DNA of 64,000 nt from Motacilla alba alba (lineage: Eukaryota > Chordata > Aves > Passeriformes > Motacillidae): assembly GCF_015832195.1 (NCBI RefSeq), contig NC_052017.1, positions 106,180,929 through 106,244,928 of the forward strand. The letters are read 5' to 3'. This document shows positions 11,301 through 25,079 of the stretch, piece by piece (the stretch's first letter is position 1; the number at the start of each line of letters is the position of its first letter). The notes beneath the pieces are model-generated. The model saw nothing but the letters and a program-made list of their open reading frames with translations, did no database searches and was not told where the DNA came from. Position numbers and translations under genes: made by a program.

Positions 11301-13859
11301 TCAGCAGACATAGGCGATGGAGAGAAGAGATGATAAACCAGTGGGGGAAGCCCAAGATCATGGTGAGATGATAATGATAGATGTAATAAGCAGTAGTAAC
11401 AACACACAAACTATCATGCCACTGCCCTTTTTTAGCTTAGATTTGAACCCTTGGGCTTTGCTAATTATGACACAGTAAAAACTAAAAGGGGAAATTACCC
11501 ACGAAAAAGAGGCTGTTAACCACTTCATCTCTACGGCCATGCTGCATATTTTGTGCTTTGCTCTAATTGTTCGGTAGAGGCTCCAATAAAGTCAGTGGAA
11601 AGTCAGGATATCCCTCGTGGATTATGCTGTAGCAAAGTAGTTTAAATTTAATCTAGGACTGGATTTAACACATTTAAAAGAGAGCAAATTCACTGTTCAG
11701 TCTAACAGTCCAGTCAATACTTGAGGCTGATGGTTCTTACTCTGGCACTCTATTTTTATATTCTGACAGAAGGCAGAAATTATGTCCATGATCATCTCAT
11801 CATTAGTGGCTCCAGTTGTTTTTTTCCCAAACACAAAAAAAAAATGTCAGATTCCCTGTGCTCAAACAACAGTCATGGGATTTTGGTGTTTCTTTAAAAT
11901 TTCCATATATGTTCAGCAAAAGGTAAAAGAAAAACCAGAAACACAATTTGTGGAATATTATATTTGAACATGGAGTTGGAAGATCTATTCCCTAGCAATA
12001 GCCAGCTCCAGATTACTAACTGGTGATACAATAAATAAACCAGTTCAGTTCTGTCATAACAATACTTTTTGCTTCTACTGCCTAACTGGAAGGCCATTTC
12101 TGAACCTCACTGCTCTGCTGTTAAGAATTCACCCAATTTCCAGCAAAAATTTATTCAAAATTAATTTATATCCATGTAGTCTTATGTGAATTTTGCTTTT
12201 TTGATGTCATGGGTCTCCAGTTTCCCTCGTGCTGAGTGCCCACCATGTCTCCAAATGAATGCCAAATGTTTCTGAACACAGAAACAGCCTTCCCTTTAAC
12301 ACTGACCAGCAGGAGTGCCAGGGAGAGGTCAGAAACTGGTGGAAACTGGTCAAAAATTGGCAAGAGTCCCTAGGGCTCACCTGCGGAGGAAAAATTCGGG
12401 CAGAGTGGGAAAGGGTCTGTGAATTTCCCTCTTTCTCCATCAAGTCCCCTTCCCCCAGAAACACTTGGAGAATCCTGCTTTTTTTTCACCCACTTTCAGC
12501 CCACCTTTTCCTGTGAGGATCCTACAGAGACCTGGTGCATGGCCAAGGCCATTGCTCCTGCTGCAAACCAGCCACTGCCTCCTCAGACAAGGACGCAGCC
12601 TGCTGCCCTAGGCCTGTGCCTGAAGATTGCCCAGGCTCCTGCCATCTGCTTCTGTTTTTCCAGACAAAATACGCTGTTTCTGGGTTTCCCATAATAGGAT
12701 AGGCTCCCCACCTCCATCCCCCCAGTCATTCTGGCAGATCTTTTTTCCTCTGGTTCCAACTCCAGATCACTTCTCCTTACAAGCATTTCCGAGAGCTCCG
12801 TCATGCCCCGAGCAGGTACAGCCCTGATATGCCCTGAAACCACTTTCAGTTTCTCACCAGCCCCACCACACTGGTGAGATGCGCTGTGTCCCCTTTGCCC
12901 ATGCTCTGAGCTACACATGCTGTGATCCAGAAGCTGTTTGACGGCAGGAGTGTTACAGTATTCCTGAATTAACACGCTCTGCCTCCCAGTGGGCCTTATT
13001 AGCTCAGGCACAAACCTCACTAACACGGCTGTATGGTTTCTGTCCCAGAGAAGGTTTCTATCTGGCCAGTTTGCAGTATCCATCCATCTGCCCCCTCGAT
13101 ATAGATACACCATAGTACTCCAGTGATTAGACAGGATATCTTGTCTCTTGCCTTTTCAACACTCTGGCTGATTATCTTACAGAAAAAGAGGGCACTCTCA
13201 GGGCCTGAGGTATATAACTCTGTGTATCACGCATGTAGTAGGCATGCAGTACGCACCAGAGAAGAGCGCTACCCCACTCTAATGTTTGGCTCTGCCTGTA
13301 TAACCCTCTTTCAGCAGCTACACAGTTAGTCATACAAGAATTTTTTTTTTTTTTTTTTACAGAAAACTCTGCCATTCATGTGCTGCTATCCCCAAAACCC
13401 AGCTCAGAAATACCTTGTGGCATGCAGACACTTCCTCCCGATCTCATGGTAGTGAAGCTGCTAACTCCAAGGAATGAACCATACGTGCCTGCACAACAAA
13501 GCTTCAAAAATTATAGCCTAGAAATTATGCCAGGTATTTAAAATTTCAGCCCCATCAGATCCTGCTTCACAGCCTTGGAGTTGTGTGCTCAGTGGAGGCA
13601 AAAAAATACCTGTGCTCTTGATGTGCATACCTTTGCTGTGGTCGTGCCTGCACGTAAGCACTTCTGTATCATTTGAGTTAACATTACCTGGGTTAAGGTT
13701 CCCTCTCCCACTACTTAGATATGGTCTAAGTGGCTGAAAATATCCATGAAATGGAGATATAGCTCTTCATTTAAAACCAGAACCTTTCTCATGATTACAT
13801 TAACACCCAGGCTGCTGTGGACACCTGAGACATCCTTGGTCCTAAGCAGTGCAGCCTGA
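5301..13859. other. Long non-genic stretch
   Basis: I find no recognisable gene, RNA gene or transposon family in these 8.5 kb. There are only short homopolymers (for example near 6000, 8511 and 11837, and a poly-T ending in ACAG at 13342-13361). The longest frame, 12583-13113 on the minus strand, has no recognisable domain and lies in a slightly GC-richer segment. Parts of 6.6-7.3 kb may be very old transposon sequence, but I cannot name a family. It is most simply intergenic or intronic DNA. Confidence 0.5.
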
Positions 13860-14060
13860 AGAGCCCGCTAGTCAATAAAATAAAATACCCATTCTCTTTA
13901 ATTAACATATGAAATAAACACAATCTGTGACACCTAGTGTGCAGCAGCAATTAAGAGGCATTGCTTAGTTAAACCTCCTAATACCTCATTTAAATATGCA
14001 ATTAAGGGATAATTGCCTTCAATCAATAAAAAAATTGAAATATTTTGCAGGAACCTCAAT
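13860..14060. promoter_or_regulatory. AT-rich cluster of homeodomain-type sites
   Basis: About 200 bp contain repeated TTAATTAA, CAATTAAG, TTTAAATATGCAATTAAGG and GGATAATTGCC type words, with no simple-repeat periodicity and no open frame. Such packing of TAAT cores with OCT-like ATGCAATT is typical of vertebrate developmental enhancers, but AT-rich DNA produces such words by chance, so this is only a candidate. Confidence 0.2.
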
Positions 14061-17000
14061 TATTTTTTTGCGAAGCTTTCTACTTCGTACTTGGTCTGGC
14101 CTAAGTCTCCAAATCTTATACCACTTGTTAAAGAAACATTAGTCTTTTCTGGTTTGCATTGATTTATGGCTTTTATTCATCTTACCAACATTATATGAGC
14201 CTGATGCTAGTACTAAGCCCATACAAAACATTTATTTTTGTATTAACAATGACTTCTATTTGATTCAAGCTATCCATTTTATGTTCTCCATGGATCATCT
14301 CCCTTTTCTGGTCCACACAGACCAAGATCATATCTTTGTGTAGGTCTTTACATGCAGAACTTCCTCGTAGGCACCTTAACAAATCTTTTGTAATGCAGTT
14401 GTTTTCCCATTTTTCAGTATCTTCTTGCAAACAAGCAGTACTTCACTTGTGCACAAGTGCTAGCAATTCAAACCGTATATCCAGCCCCGCTCCCCGCCTA
14501 CACACAAATCCATCCTTAGTAAAATGAGACAGATCTCATGAATCACACAAGGAACAAAGTCAACCATTGCCTTCCCTCTCAAGGCACGAAATTAGCAATG
14601 CAAATATATATGCTCATCTAAGAGCTCCTTGAGTGCACTCCATCATGGCACCTCATGCCATCATCAGCCACAGAACAATCAGAATACAGGGGGAAATATT
14701 TTCATGCTCAATAATTGAATTACGTGGTTGAAGAGAGAAGACCCGTGCAAGTAAGTGAGATGGGGGAAAAAAAGTAGGAAATAAATTCTGGCAGGCATTT
14801 ACAGGCATCTAATGAGCACCCAAGAAAGCAGCATACTATACTGACAGGGAAACCTTGGTGCAAGATAGGATTCATGCTATTTTACATGTTTAGGCTATTA
14901 ACACCCTATTATCTGAACTACTTGTGGCAATCATTGCTGAAGTGAAAACCCCACTCTGGACTATTCCTGTCATGGGAAGAAGCCAATGAGGAAGTATTGC
15001 TTGGATTTAATAAAAAAAGGGTTCAAAATTGATCTGTTGTGCAATTGTAGTTAAATCATTTCACTTCTTCAGGTGTCTTTCCCACCATGCCATATCTTTT
15101 AGCCAGAAAGACTTGTTGAGCTGGCATCAAACAAGGCTCACATCCTTATTACAGCTTGTCACTTATCTAAGTGATAAAACTAAACTTGGACTTAAGCTTG
15201 TCCTTAATTAACACAAGATACCAAAAAAACCAAAAGTAGATGTTGCTGCAGTCTCTGTAAGATGCACACATTCTCTGCTGGAAATGTTTGGTGGCGTTCA
15301 GAGGTTTTAGGCTATGCAATTGTGACATCAGTATGACCTATAATGGTGCCACCTCCAGATGAAAAGCACTGCATAGTGTAGACCAAAGAGCACAGATTAT
15401 GTTTTTTACCCAGTTTTTGGTTCACAGAGCCTTGCACAAATGTTACTTTAATTTGTGTTTCCTTTCCTCTTGGTCCTATCATCACAATATGTTGTTACTG
15501 ATTGTTTCATTGTTATCTACCCACTATAGTGAAATACATACATAAATACATGGTAAGTTCAGAGATCATGTACATTAGCATAAAGATGATGCAAAGACAC
15601 TACTTAACAAGGAGAGGAACTCCCTGACTGCAGGAATTACTGTGAACACCTAGAAATCATCTAAGGAATTATGAATTTTGACCTCCATCACTTCTGGAAC
15701 CCCCATTACTTCTTTTGTCTGATTCGCTCAGAGGTCTACCCCCTCCAGAGAGCAGGCGATTGCTAGGTTTAGTCAGGTGATTGCTTCTGTTCCAGAAATG
15801 TTTTTTCAAGATAATCAACTGATTTGCTTGAGAAACAAATATTTTGCTTCCTTCTAGTCTGTATACAATGGCTGTCATCAGGCATCCACTGTTGTTTTTA
15901 GCCTCCCATAAAGACAGATGTTCTGCGAAACACCAGTGATTCTGTGAGAGATGATTGCAAAGAACCAGGATACCGAAATTGTCAGTCTCCAGAACACATG
16001 ACATGTCATCATATGAGTAAAAGAAGATCTCTTTGATGTCATAGTACTTGTTAGTGTGGCTTTTCTTAGTGTTCTATCCATTTCTCATCTCATCTAGCTC
16101 TTGAAGGCTCATAGGCTATGAGCCCTTTCTATCTATGCAAATATGTTAAAGTTTCTGATAATTGTGAATATGTGTCTGCAGCCATACATCTTTATAAAAA
16201 GGTTTTTATCAAGAGATGCTTCCAAATAACATGTTTAGACCAAGCAGAAAGCTTCACTAAATATTAGACAAGAACTGAATGTTAAGATGCATACAACACT
16301 TGCCCCTTCTTTGGCCTGTTCTTGTCTTTATATTGTCCAGTTGGTTGTGTGTAGCTTTACTGTTAAATTCAGAAAGCATCTTCAAGAGCCCTGGGAGAAA
16401 GATACTGGGAGTGCAGCCTGGGATTGCTGCTCCCCCATATGGATTCACTTATTTGTCCATGCCTGATCATGGGAGAAATGGAGGTTCAGCCCTCTTGACT
16501 TCAGATCCTTGCTGTTGAGAGTGGAATGGGATATGAACTGTACTTATCTTCTGTGATTTCAGATATGGACACATTCCTGTAATAAACCCAAGAGGTATCT
16601 CTGCTCTCTATGAATGTAACACACACACACCAGGCACCACTGAAGAGTCATCATGCGGCTCCAGCTTTTACCCACCGCTATCCCAGGTTTAACTCAGGGC
16701 AAGCTTGACCAGGAAGGATCATCATCCAGTTGCCAATTAAGTGAACGGAGCTAGTCCCCTGAGGCAGCAATGAAGCCATACAGAATTACTGCAGTTACAT
16801 TATGATGATGATGATGGTACAGGCAACTGAGCCCTGAAGAATCTCACTCATTTCATTATAAGGTCACAGAGTAAAAAATCAGCTGCTCTCATTTACACCT
16901 GTCAACCCCAATGAAAGGAGCAGAGTGGAGTGGGTATAACTGAGAGCAAAATTAGCCTACAATGCATAAACATTATCCTATGTTATTTGCACACAGCTCT

Positions 17001-18562
17001 TCGTGTGTGGATTGATACATCAGCTGGGTAAATGATGCATCAGTTAAGACTCAGACAAAGGGAGAAGAATGTGTATGTTTGCTCTGCTGCCATCAGTTTG
17101 CATCAAAAGTAAAAAGACTGACCTGAAATCAAACCATTTTTCAAGAGTCAAGCTACAAAATGTCATTATGCAGCTCATCTCCCCAGTAACTCTCCAGGAA
17201 GACGTAGTAGCCTCAGAAAAAATGTTTTCCATCTGGTTTTAAATTTTCACGGAGAATCAAAACAAACAACACTCTGAATATAGTAAGAATATATTGCTTG
17301 ATAATAATAAAACTGGCTATCACAGTGGAATTCAAATGTACTATCACTTCATCACAACACCAGCTTTGATCATTACAACACAAGCCTTGTGTTTCCAACA
17401 GACACGGGGCAAGAAATAGTTCCTTGTCCAGAAAGCCATGAGTCTTCCCTCAGGGATGTGCTACATCTGCCAACCCTGGTGGATGTCTTAGGTGCCATGG
17501 GGCATCAAAACCAGTATTTGAAACTTCTGATTAGGCAACTGAATTCTGCCCTCATGGTGAGATATATCTTAAATATATGCTGGAGAAACAGTAAAAATAT
17601 GATGTCTATTCAAGGTTAGCTTTTATGGAAAAGCTGAATAAGACTGCAGTAGAAACCCCAGGGCACATGGAGCAGGCTCACAGAGGAGACTGAGTTACAG
17701 AACTGGTCTTTTGTTCAGGTCTGAAAGCATGGCCAGATTAGATTATTTAATGCCATAAACCCTTTGGCAAGATCCATTAATCCAATGTCCTGGCCAAATT
17801 GTATTTGTACTTTAAAGCCAATTTGTGTTCAAAATTATTTGAATTAATTGCTCTTCCTGTTTTAAACTGCTGTGTGGTATTTCTGTGTTCTTTCAAGAGT
17901 TTTCCATTGCAACTCAAGGAATGTGGGACTATTCTCTCATGTCAATATTCTTACCCTACTTCCTTCCATAGTAACTTAGCTTCTCTTTCTAAGAAAAACA
18001 TTCTGTGAGAATGAGGAATTAAAATAGGCTGAGGGATAATTTTTTTTCCTTTTAAAGTGAATCACAACAACTCCTTTCTCAGTCTTATACCACTAATGAT
18101 ACCAAAGCATAGGGATGGTGCTTTGTATTTTGAATGTACAGACCGAGGCCTTTGAAGCAAATAATCTGTTTTGGTCCCCAGCTATGATTGGGAAGCCTCA
18201 CACATCCCTGGTGCATAGCACAGTGGCAGGAAATAGCTCCTAAAGGGCCACAGATTTGCTGTTTAATTTTTTAATTACTGCTTATTTAGGAAACATAAAT
18301 ACTTTTACAAATCATTACCACGTAAGTATGAACCATGCACTATTTTTAATTGAAAAATGAAGCTAGCACTTTTTCACTGAAAGGAACATTGTGAGAGACA
18401 TAAAGCCACTCTTTCATAAGGCCTTGCAGGGACAAATACCTTCATCACCTCAGATGCCTTCATTCAGGGATTTTATTTGTCCTGACAGGCAATGCCGTTT
18501 GCAGTTCAGGAAATCCTGAGTTGTGGTAAATGGTGTATGAATCTAAAGCAAATTAGAGGCAT
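14061..18562. other. Non-genic stretch
   Basis: No gene or recognised repeat family is visible. Small features include an 8-bp-arm hairpin at 16106-16124 (GGCTCATA, 3-base loop, TATGAGCC), a short CA run at 16619-16630 and a (ATG)5 run near 16802. Open frames are below about 115 codons and show no domains. Confidence 0.5.
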
Positions 18563-18652
18563 GGTTTAGTGGTGGACTTGGCAGTGCTGGGTTAATAGTT
18601 AGACTCAACGATCCTAGAGGTTTTTTCCAACCTAAAAAATTCTATGATTCTG
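18563..18652 (+). mobile_element. Short 5'-truncated CR1 LINE 3' tail
   Basis: GGTTTAGTGGTGGACTTGGC, then GTGCTGGGTTAATAGTTAGA, then a GAGGTTTTTTCCAACCT segment and TTCTATGATTCTG form the 3' untranslated end of an avian CR1 element in plus orientation. Only about 90 bp remain, as expected from the strong 5' truncation typical of CR1. It belongs to the same tail type as the copy ending at 62902, which shares GTGCTGGGTTAATGGT. Confidence 0.9.
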
Positions 18653-20499
18653 CTGGGCTTGTCTCCACCAGGAGAAAGCAGACCCATTGTTCAGGAAACA
18701 AATGCTGCCCTAGCACTTATGCAGCTCTTCAGAGACTTGCTGCCTCTGTGTGAGAGGAGTTGGTATTAGTTGTTATTAAGATACAGCTGGGTTTGGAGCC
18801 TTCCAAGGTGAACACCTCAAAGAGATTAGTCAGCTAGTATTAGAACTCTGCATGAAAATGTGGGTGTTTTTTTATGAGCTATGTATGGTTGAAACAGCCA
18901 ACTCTCCTCCACCCTGGGGTGGTGTTGTTTTTTGGGTGGAGTTTTTGAAGTGATTTTCCCCTTTAGTTTAGGGGTTTTTTGCCTTTTAATTTCACTTTTT
19001 GCCATTTGCATTCAGCTTAACTGATTGGAAAAGAATAATAAGAATGCTGGAGGACCTAAAACCCTGAGGAAGCCCAAGCTGTATGCTAAGTTGGTGCCTA
19101 CCAGCAGCTTCATCTCAATTAGTCTAATTTCTGAATGTTTGTTTGTTTTTTCCTATTCACTGCCAAGCTAAAAAAAAAAGAACAACCAAAAACCTGTGAA
19201 TAGTAACAATAAAAGAAGGACTTTAGCTCATGATTTATCTTTAAAGAGTAGCTCTATTTTCAATTGAATCACCATTCTGTTAAAACATCACAGCTGTGTC
19301 CAGACTGCCCCACGAGCTCTTAGTTTAGGAAGTCCTAAGTGAAGCAGGGTAAAGCAGGATAAAGGAATTTATCTATCTTTAGGACCATTCCCTACCATCA
19401 CAAGGGCCATTGTCTGGAAGGCTTTTCCTTCAAACAGATGAACTGCCTTGAGAGGCAGGGAGGTTTTCCCATATCAGCTCTTTCAGGAATCCCTGTCCTA
19501 CATGAGAAAATCCTGAGAGAGCTGTGCTGTCCCCTTGGCCTTACTGCACAGCACAACTTCAGGGAAGATGGCAGATCTCAAGGCTTTTGTGTCCCTCCAG
19601 TGCAGGAGCTCAGAGGGTGACATTCAACCTCTTCCCTGCCAGGACTACTCTCTAGATCTCCCATTTGCCTTTGCATGGTCTTTTCTGTTACTAAACCTGC
19701 TTTTGCCTGTGCTGTACCTCGAAGAAGAACCATCGTCAGAGAGGACGAGGTGTGTACCCCAGTGCCACAGAGGACAGGGCTCATGCTGAGCTGCAAGCAG
19801 GGCCCTACACAAGGACACATGGTGAGCATCACCCAGCTCCAGTTGGGGACTCAGCAGGCACTCTGTTCTTCTGCCTCTGTACAAAGCATGTCCCATACTC
19901 TGCAAGAGCAAGGCTGGCAGCTGCTAAGTGCAATCACAGCCTAAATGGCTGCATCATCTCCAAGTCCTCGTCTAAAGCATGAAGAAAAGCTTTCACTAAA
20001 GAGGTCTCATGTATGAAAATGGTGAGTACTGACTGCAGAAAGAATTTGACAAGGCAGATGTTGTAGCTCTTCCATTGATCCAGAAGTGATCCTTCTAAAA
20101 GAGAGGAAATACAATGCAAAACACTTTGCTGTGGAGTCAGATGAGCCCCTAACTTGTAGCACACCTGAAGTGTGTGAATAGAGTTGGGAAGGCATGAATC
20201 CAGTTGGGGGTCCACAGCTGTGCTATGCATTTACTGTCCTGAGCAAAACACCCACCACAAAGGCTGCTTCTCACTTTGTCTCTCTCTATCCCTATCCAAG
20301 CAAAAGGAACTCATTCAGGGCTACCAGCTGTTGCTTTCACTGCTCCAGCCACCACCATCCTCCTCCCCCAGCCCCAAATTAATGCCCCTCCTAAAGCTGT
20401 TATCCTCTGTGAATTCTGTCATTTCCAATGAGTCTTGTGCTGTAATTTAAAAGATAACTCACTCCCGTTTCCAGCGTTTTAATGCATTTTATATTTTCT
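18653..20499. other. Non-genic stretch
   Basis: No recognisable gene or transposon. Several overlapping short frames on both strands at 19438-20450 reflect slightly higher GC, not a gene. No splice-bounded exon stands out. Confidence 0.45.
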
Positions 20500-20695
20500 A
20501 CAAGCAATATACGTGTGTAATTAATAAACAATTTAGTATGTTGAGGAACCTAGGAACTTGGCAAATGTTCTGGGGATATGAAATCTCAGGAAAAGCAGCA
20601 CATTATAAGAAATAGTAAGTAATTACTTATGTAAGCTTTTCTTTTTAAATTCTAAGAACATTAGCTACTAATTACCTACTAATTACCAGTACTTC
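20500..20695. promoter_or_regulatory. TAATTA-rich block with 14-bp perfect palindrome
   Basis: At 20616-20629 the word TAAGTAATTACTTA is a perfect 14-bp palindrome. Around 20665-20690 CTACTAATTAC is repeated in tandem, and GTAATTAATAAACAATT lies near 20517. Clustered TAATTA cores are the binding preference of many homeodomain proteins. There is no coding potential. A regulatory role is a guess and would need conservation or chromatin data. Confidence 0.25.
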
Positions 20696-22449
20696 AGCAG
20701 GTGTTTGCACTTAACTGTAGGCTAAAGCCCCTGTGAAAAACAAACCCCTCACACTCCCTCTCAAGATTAAAGCTGAATCCCACTGGACTCCACAATACAG
20801 CATAGGTGCAGCAGAGCTGTTTACATGCTAGTCTTTTAACCACTTGGCCGCTTAAGGTGAAAACAGCCTCCAGTTCATTTCCCTTGTATTTTCTGCCAGA
20901 GCCTAGGTGATTTGCTAGAATGAGTAACTCCAGAGGTAATGAACAAAACTTAAGGGTTAAAAGTAAACTATGATTAAGATTCATCCTCATCTCCACATTT
21001 ATCTCACTTCTGTAGTGACCTGGCAGAGGAAGCAGAGGAAGACTCCATTTCTGACCATCAATATTGCTGGCTGAAGAAATTGAGAACAAAGCCTTATCTG
21101 TGAAAAGTTCCCCAAGTTAAAAAAACCAAAAAACCAACCAAACAAACAAAACAAAAACAAAAACAAGAAGACAACTATGCAGAGCTCTCAGCTGGAGCAA
21201 AATTATTTCATTTCACCAGTGTCGATGCCCAAGTCAATACTTCATGCCACTTGAGGGACTGGCCGGCACATCAGATCCAATATGTTCACAACCCTTTTAA
21301 AAGACTAAATCATACAGGTAAATCTTATTAAAAGAAAAAAAAAATTCTAGGCAATGAATTTCAAATTTATAAGTGTAGGTTCAAGTTCATATCCTTGACT
21401 GCTTAAAATTCAGCATTTTCATTTACCTACTTATCAAAACACATTTACTATCAATAGAAGGAAGATATCAGATATAAGAAGTCCAGGTAGAGACTGGAAA
21501 AGATAAGAGGTGCCTTCAGCAACATGACACAGTGCTCAGGTTGCACCTTCTGAAGAGCACCTTAGGGACTGATGGAAGGACTGAGAGGAACACCTCGGGG
21601 CAATTCTTTTTATTAAGACTGTTCACAGATTAATAATTCAAATAATGCTGCTAGCATATTTTTGCCTTTTACCCTCTCTGAGACTTGTAAGATCTGTTCA
21701 AAATATATGGTTGCTTATTTCACTTCTGCAATTACTTCTTTTTCACTGCAAAGAAGACTCAAAAGTAGGCAGTGGAGGCAGTTCAGATCATCACCATTTT
21801 TCCATGGATGCCAGTTAAGCTACAAATCCCCTCTAGATCCATTTTTCACTGAGGTGATAGAAGTAGTGACTGTGCTGTGAAGTATTAGCAGCAGTAGAAG
21901 TGCCATGCCTACAGCTGGGAGCTAAGTTTTTTGAACAGCACACCTCTATTAAAACAATAGGAACTGCAGGAGACTAGAAACAGTTGAAAACCTGACCCTT
22001 TCATTCAGGTACTTAAAGGGGACCTTCTGGCTGCTGGTGTATTTTAAGACTTGAGCCCCACAACTGAGAAATTAAAAGCTGCTTTGACATACAAATGAAC
22101 CAAATGAGACCTTGAGGCTTCTGAGAAAATCATACAGCTCAACCTTTGTGCCTTCCATAAGAGCCTCTCAAAACAATATACAAAAATTAACAAAATAGCA
22201 TGCCTGGAAGGTAAGTCATTGATCTTTCACCAGTCAACAAGCTGAAGCTTTGCACAGCAAAATGCCCATATGTCATTAAAAAGAAAGTTTAAATTTCATT
22301 TGTTCTTCCTGTAAAAATACTTTCTGCTCATTTCTTTTCCTCTGCTGCAGGCCTATGGTAAGACTTCCAGAGGACCGGAAGAGTAGGAAGAGTAGCAGTG
22401 TTCTGGTCATTAGGCTGATCCAAGGTGCTAAGTGAGGCTGTTTCAGTCC
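20696..22449. other. Non-genic stretch with an A/C-rich run
   Basis: No gene is recognised. An A-rich run with CAAA and CCAA units lies at about 21119-21167. The 131-codon minus frame at 20694-21089 has no recognisable motif and is probably chance. Confidence 0.45.
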
Positions 22450-22545
22450 TGAGGAAGACTCCTGTGCCTGGAATCGGGTCTGTTTCTGACTGTTGTCCCA
22501 GGTGATCCAATAAAAGATATTGCTTCTCTCTATATAGGACTTAAC
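22450..22545 (+). repeat. Ancient amniote interspersed repeat (CAATAAAAGATATT type)
   Basis: The segment CCTGAGGAAGACTCCTGTG, a TGGAATCGGGTCTG part, and then TGATCCAATAAAAGATATTG has the layout I recall from an old repeat common in reptile and bird DNA (CCTGAAGAAGAGCTCTGTG ... GTTGGTCCAATAAAAGATATT). I cannot name the family with certainty. It is divergent and has no coding capacity. The plus orientation is relative to that remembered form. Confidence 0.45.
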
Positions 22546-24863
22546 TGCACCAAATGCTGAAATGATACAAATGTAGCTGCTCATCATACCCATTTAAAAG
22601 ACAGCACCATTCATACCCCCAGATGATGACTTTACCAAAAATTATTATGAAAAAGAGGGAACTAAGAACCAGGAATATTTTGGGCAGAGCCATCTGACTC
22701 ACTGCTGCTCCCAAAAGCTGAGCTGGAAGGCAGCCCTGCTCTGCTGGAGTACCATGAGACTGCATCCCTGGTGGGTGAGGTGCCCTGCCAACCCCGTGTG
22801 CTGCTAACCCCGGCTCCCAGCATCCTGCAGCCCAAAAATGGATGGAAACACTGTGGAAAGGGGAAGCAGGTGATGTGGAAACATGACCTGTCAGAAATGG
22901 GTCGCCCAGCTGACTCATTAGTCACTCCTTCGGTGCTGGGCACTGGAGATGCAGAGGGAAATACTGATGACGCCAGCAAAGGAGTGTCTAAAGCATCTTG
23001 AGTTTCATTTGTTTTAGTCAGGAAGGTTTTTACTGGAGTATTTACCTATTTTTCCCCATTTCCACTGTCTTCCAGACAGTTCCCTTAGGTGGGATTTCAC
23101 AATCCCAGCAGCACTGTGATGAAGTCAAGGCTGGAACACCTTTTCCTTCATGTGCCCCAGGTACTGAGGATGTCGTGGCCCACTGACATAATTTCAGGGG
23201 ATACAGAAGCAAACTGAGGAGAGGGTTTTTCTCTTCTACTCTCTTTACTTTAGTTTCAAAGAGGACAGGAAAAAAATGCAGAGACAGGATTTTAGCCCTT
23301 CATTTTATAATGTAATTGAAATGCCAAGAGACTGAAAAAATTCAATGTTGATGAAGAAACGGATGTTAGTGCAATGAAGAATAGCTCTGTCTTTGTCAGT
23401 CTGCAGTCTTTTATGTGTCACAGGCTGTCACTTTCTATTGCATTTCAACTGACTAATTACCCCAGTTTATTAAAAGTGAATATGAATTCACATTTTTTAC
23501 TTTGCCATGTTCCAAGTGTTAGTGTTATCAGGAGCTATTACTGAATGATAGATCCCACAGTTCTAGGCTTCCTCATGTGGGCAAGTACAGAGCAAATCTA
23601 CCTCAATATCAATGAAAACCAGATATATTCATTTAAGGGGGAAATATATACTATGTGCAGTACATGCTCACATCCAAGCATTAATCACCCTGGTGTGTCC
23701 CACATGGCTCAGCGTATTATTAGAACCTCACTCACAGAGCAGAAGAGTGTCTGTAAGTGATGATGTTGGAAGGGTTGGACTTGAATTAAATGTACTCATT
23801 GCTTCCTAATGGGGAGGTATTTTCTGACAGCTGTAATGAAAACTGCTGCTCATCAAAAGGTACTCTGTGTCCTAGCTTGCAAATTCAACCTCAGCTGCAA
23901 GTTGCACATTTAAATTTCAAAGTTTTTATCTCTAGCCACACTGGAGTGCACTTATAAGTGCGGTGGAAGGGTCAAATTAGATGAAATCAAAGCCCTGCTT
24001 CTACTGAAGAGGCAATTTTAAGCTTTTGCAATTGGAGCTGTGTGTTGTTACAGGCTTAAAAAACCTCATCATCAAATATAAGGATTTCTAGAATATGATA
24101 ATTATCACTTTGATCTGTCCAACTCAGATCCAGCAGTAACTACAATGTTTGAAATTCCTCATTCTGTCTAAAACAACACATTCAGATGAGCAGGTGCATG
24201 GACTACAATAGTTGTAATACAATTGGTACCCCATTTATTACTGCTAGTTCTTCACACCTTCCCCTAGCTTTTTGAGTGAGTGATCAGGTTTCTTGGGAGG
24301 ACATTTGCACTGTTTTTGGAGGAGCTGCATGCTGGCGTAAGCTTTATGTGTATTGGCAGTAATAATCAATAAGAGGAATAACAATAACTTGGGAAGTTAT
24401 GTCGATAGCAAGTGCTGGGAAAGAATGGTGATTCGGGTCTTGGAGGGAAATACCATTTTGCCTGAAAGCAAAGCACACGTAGTCAACAGGAAAAGGGAGA
24501 GGGTTTCATTCTTCTAGTGTTTTCCTAGTAGGTACTCATTGTTTATAACAAAATGCAACTATTGTATGTTTTCCTATGATTTGAGATATTTACTATTTCA
24601 CATGCTAAACAAAATGTTCCTTCATTAGAACATAACATAGTCAGAGGGAAAAAATGTCACATGACTGGCTGCAGTGGCACGACTGTCGTCTTCTACATTT
24701 ACAAAAATGAGGCAGAAGAGTATTTTTTAAACATGCTGTCTGTAGAGAAGCAGTGAGACATGCACTCGCATTGCCAGGACTCCAAGCAGGTCAGCTTGAT
24801 GAGCTAGCTGTGATGTGAAAGCTGTAAGGCTCCCTTCTCTGGTGTTTTCAAGTCCTCTGGGTA
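22546..24863. other. Non-genic stretch
   Basis: No gene or repeat family is recognised. A GC-richer patch at about 22680-22960 gives overlapping frames on both strands, none with a domain. Confidence 0.45.
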
Positions 24864-24920
24864 TGATGAATTTTGTATAGGATATTTAAGGGACTGGCTG
24901 AAGCTATCTCATTGTGGGTT
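24864..24920 (+). mobile_element. Small CR1-like fragment
   Basis: GATGAATTTTGTATAGGATA followed by a TTAAGGGACTGGCTGAAGCTATCTCA segment matches both the CR1 region encoding the ..RELAEAIS.. part upstream of the reverse transcriptase core and the copy at about 26653-26710. Only about 57 bp are recognisable. It is either an independent fragment or a partial duplication of the neighbouring element. Confidence 0.55.
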
Positions 24921-25079
24921 TGTGCCCAGGCTGATGCTGATGGCCATGAACAGAAGATACCCCCTGGAGCATCCAGCTTGTTCCCAGAGAAGAGCAGCTC
25001 TCTACCTCTCAGCTTAAGGGTGGGGTGAAATCAGTCTGGCTTTACCCATACATTAAGACAAGCTTTGACTTTGGTCTGC

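Noticed and set aside
12583..13113. 176-codon open frame on the minus strand, the longest in the window
   Set aside because: No recognisable domain, no splice or promoter context, and a single frame of this length is expected by chance in 64 kb read in six frames.
13342..13440. Poly-T plus ACAG followed by an open frame
   Set aside because: The tract is a simple homopolymer and the only nearby donor (GTAGTG) is weak.
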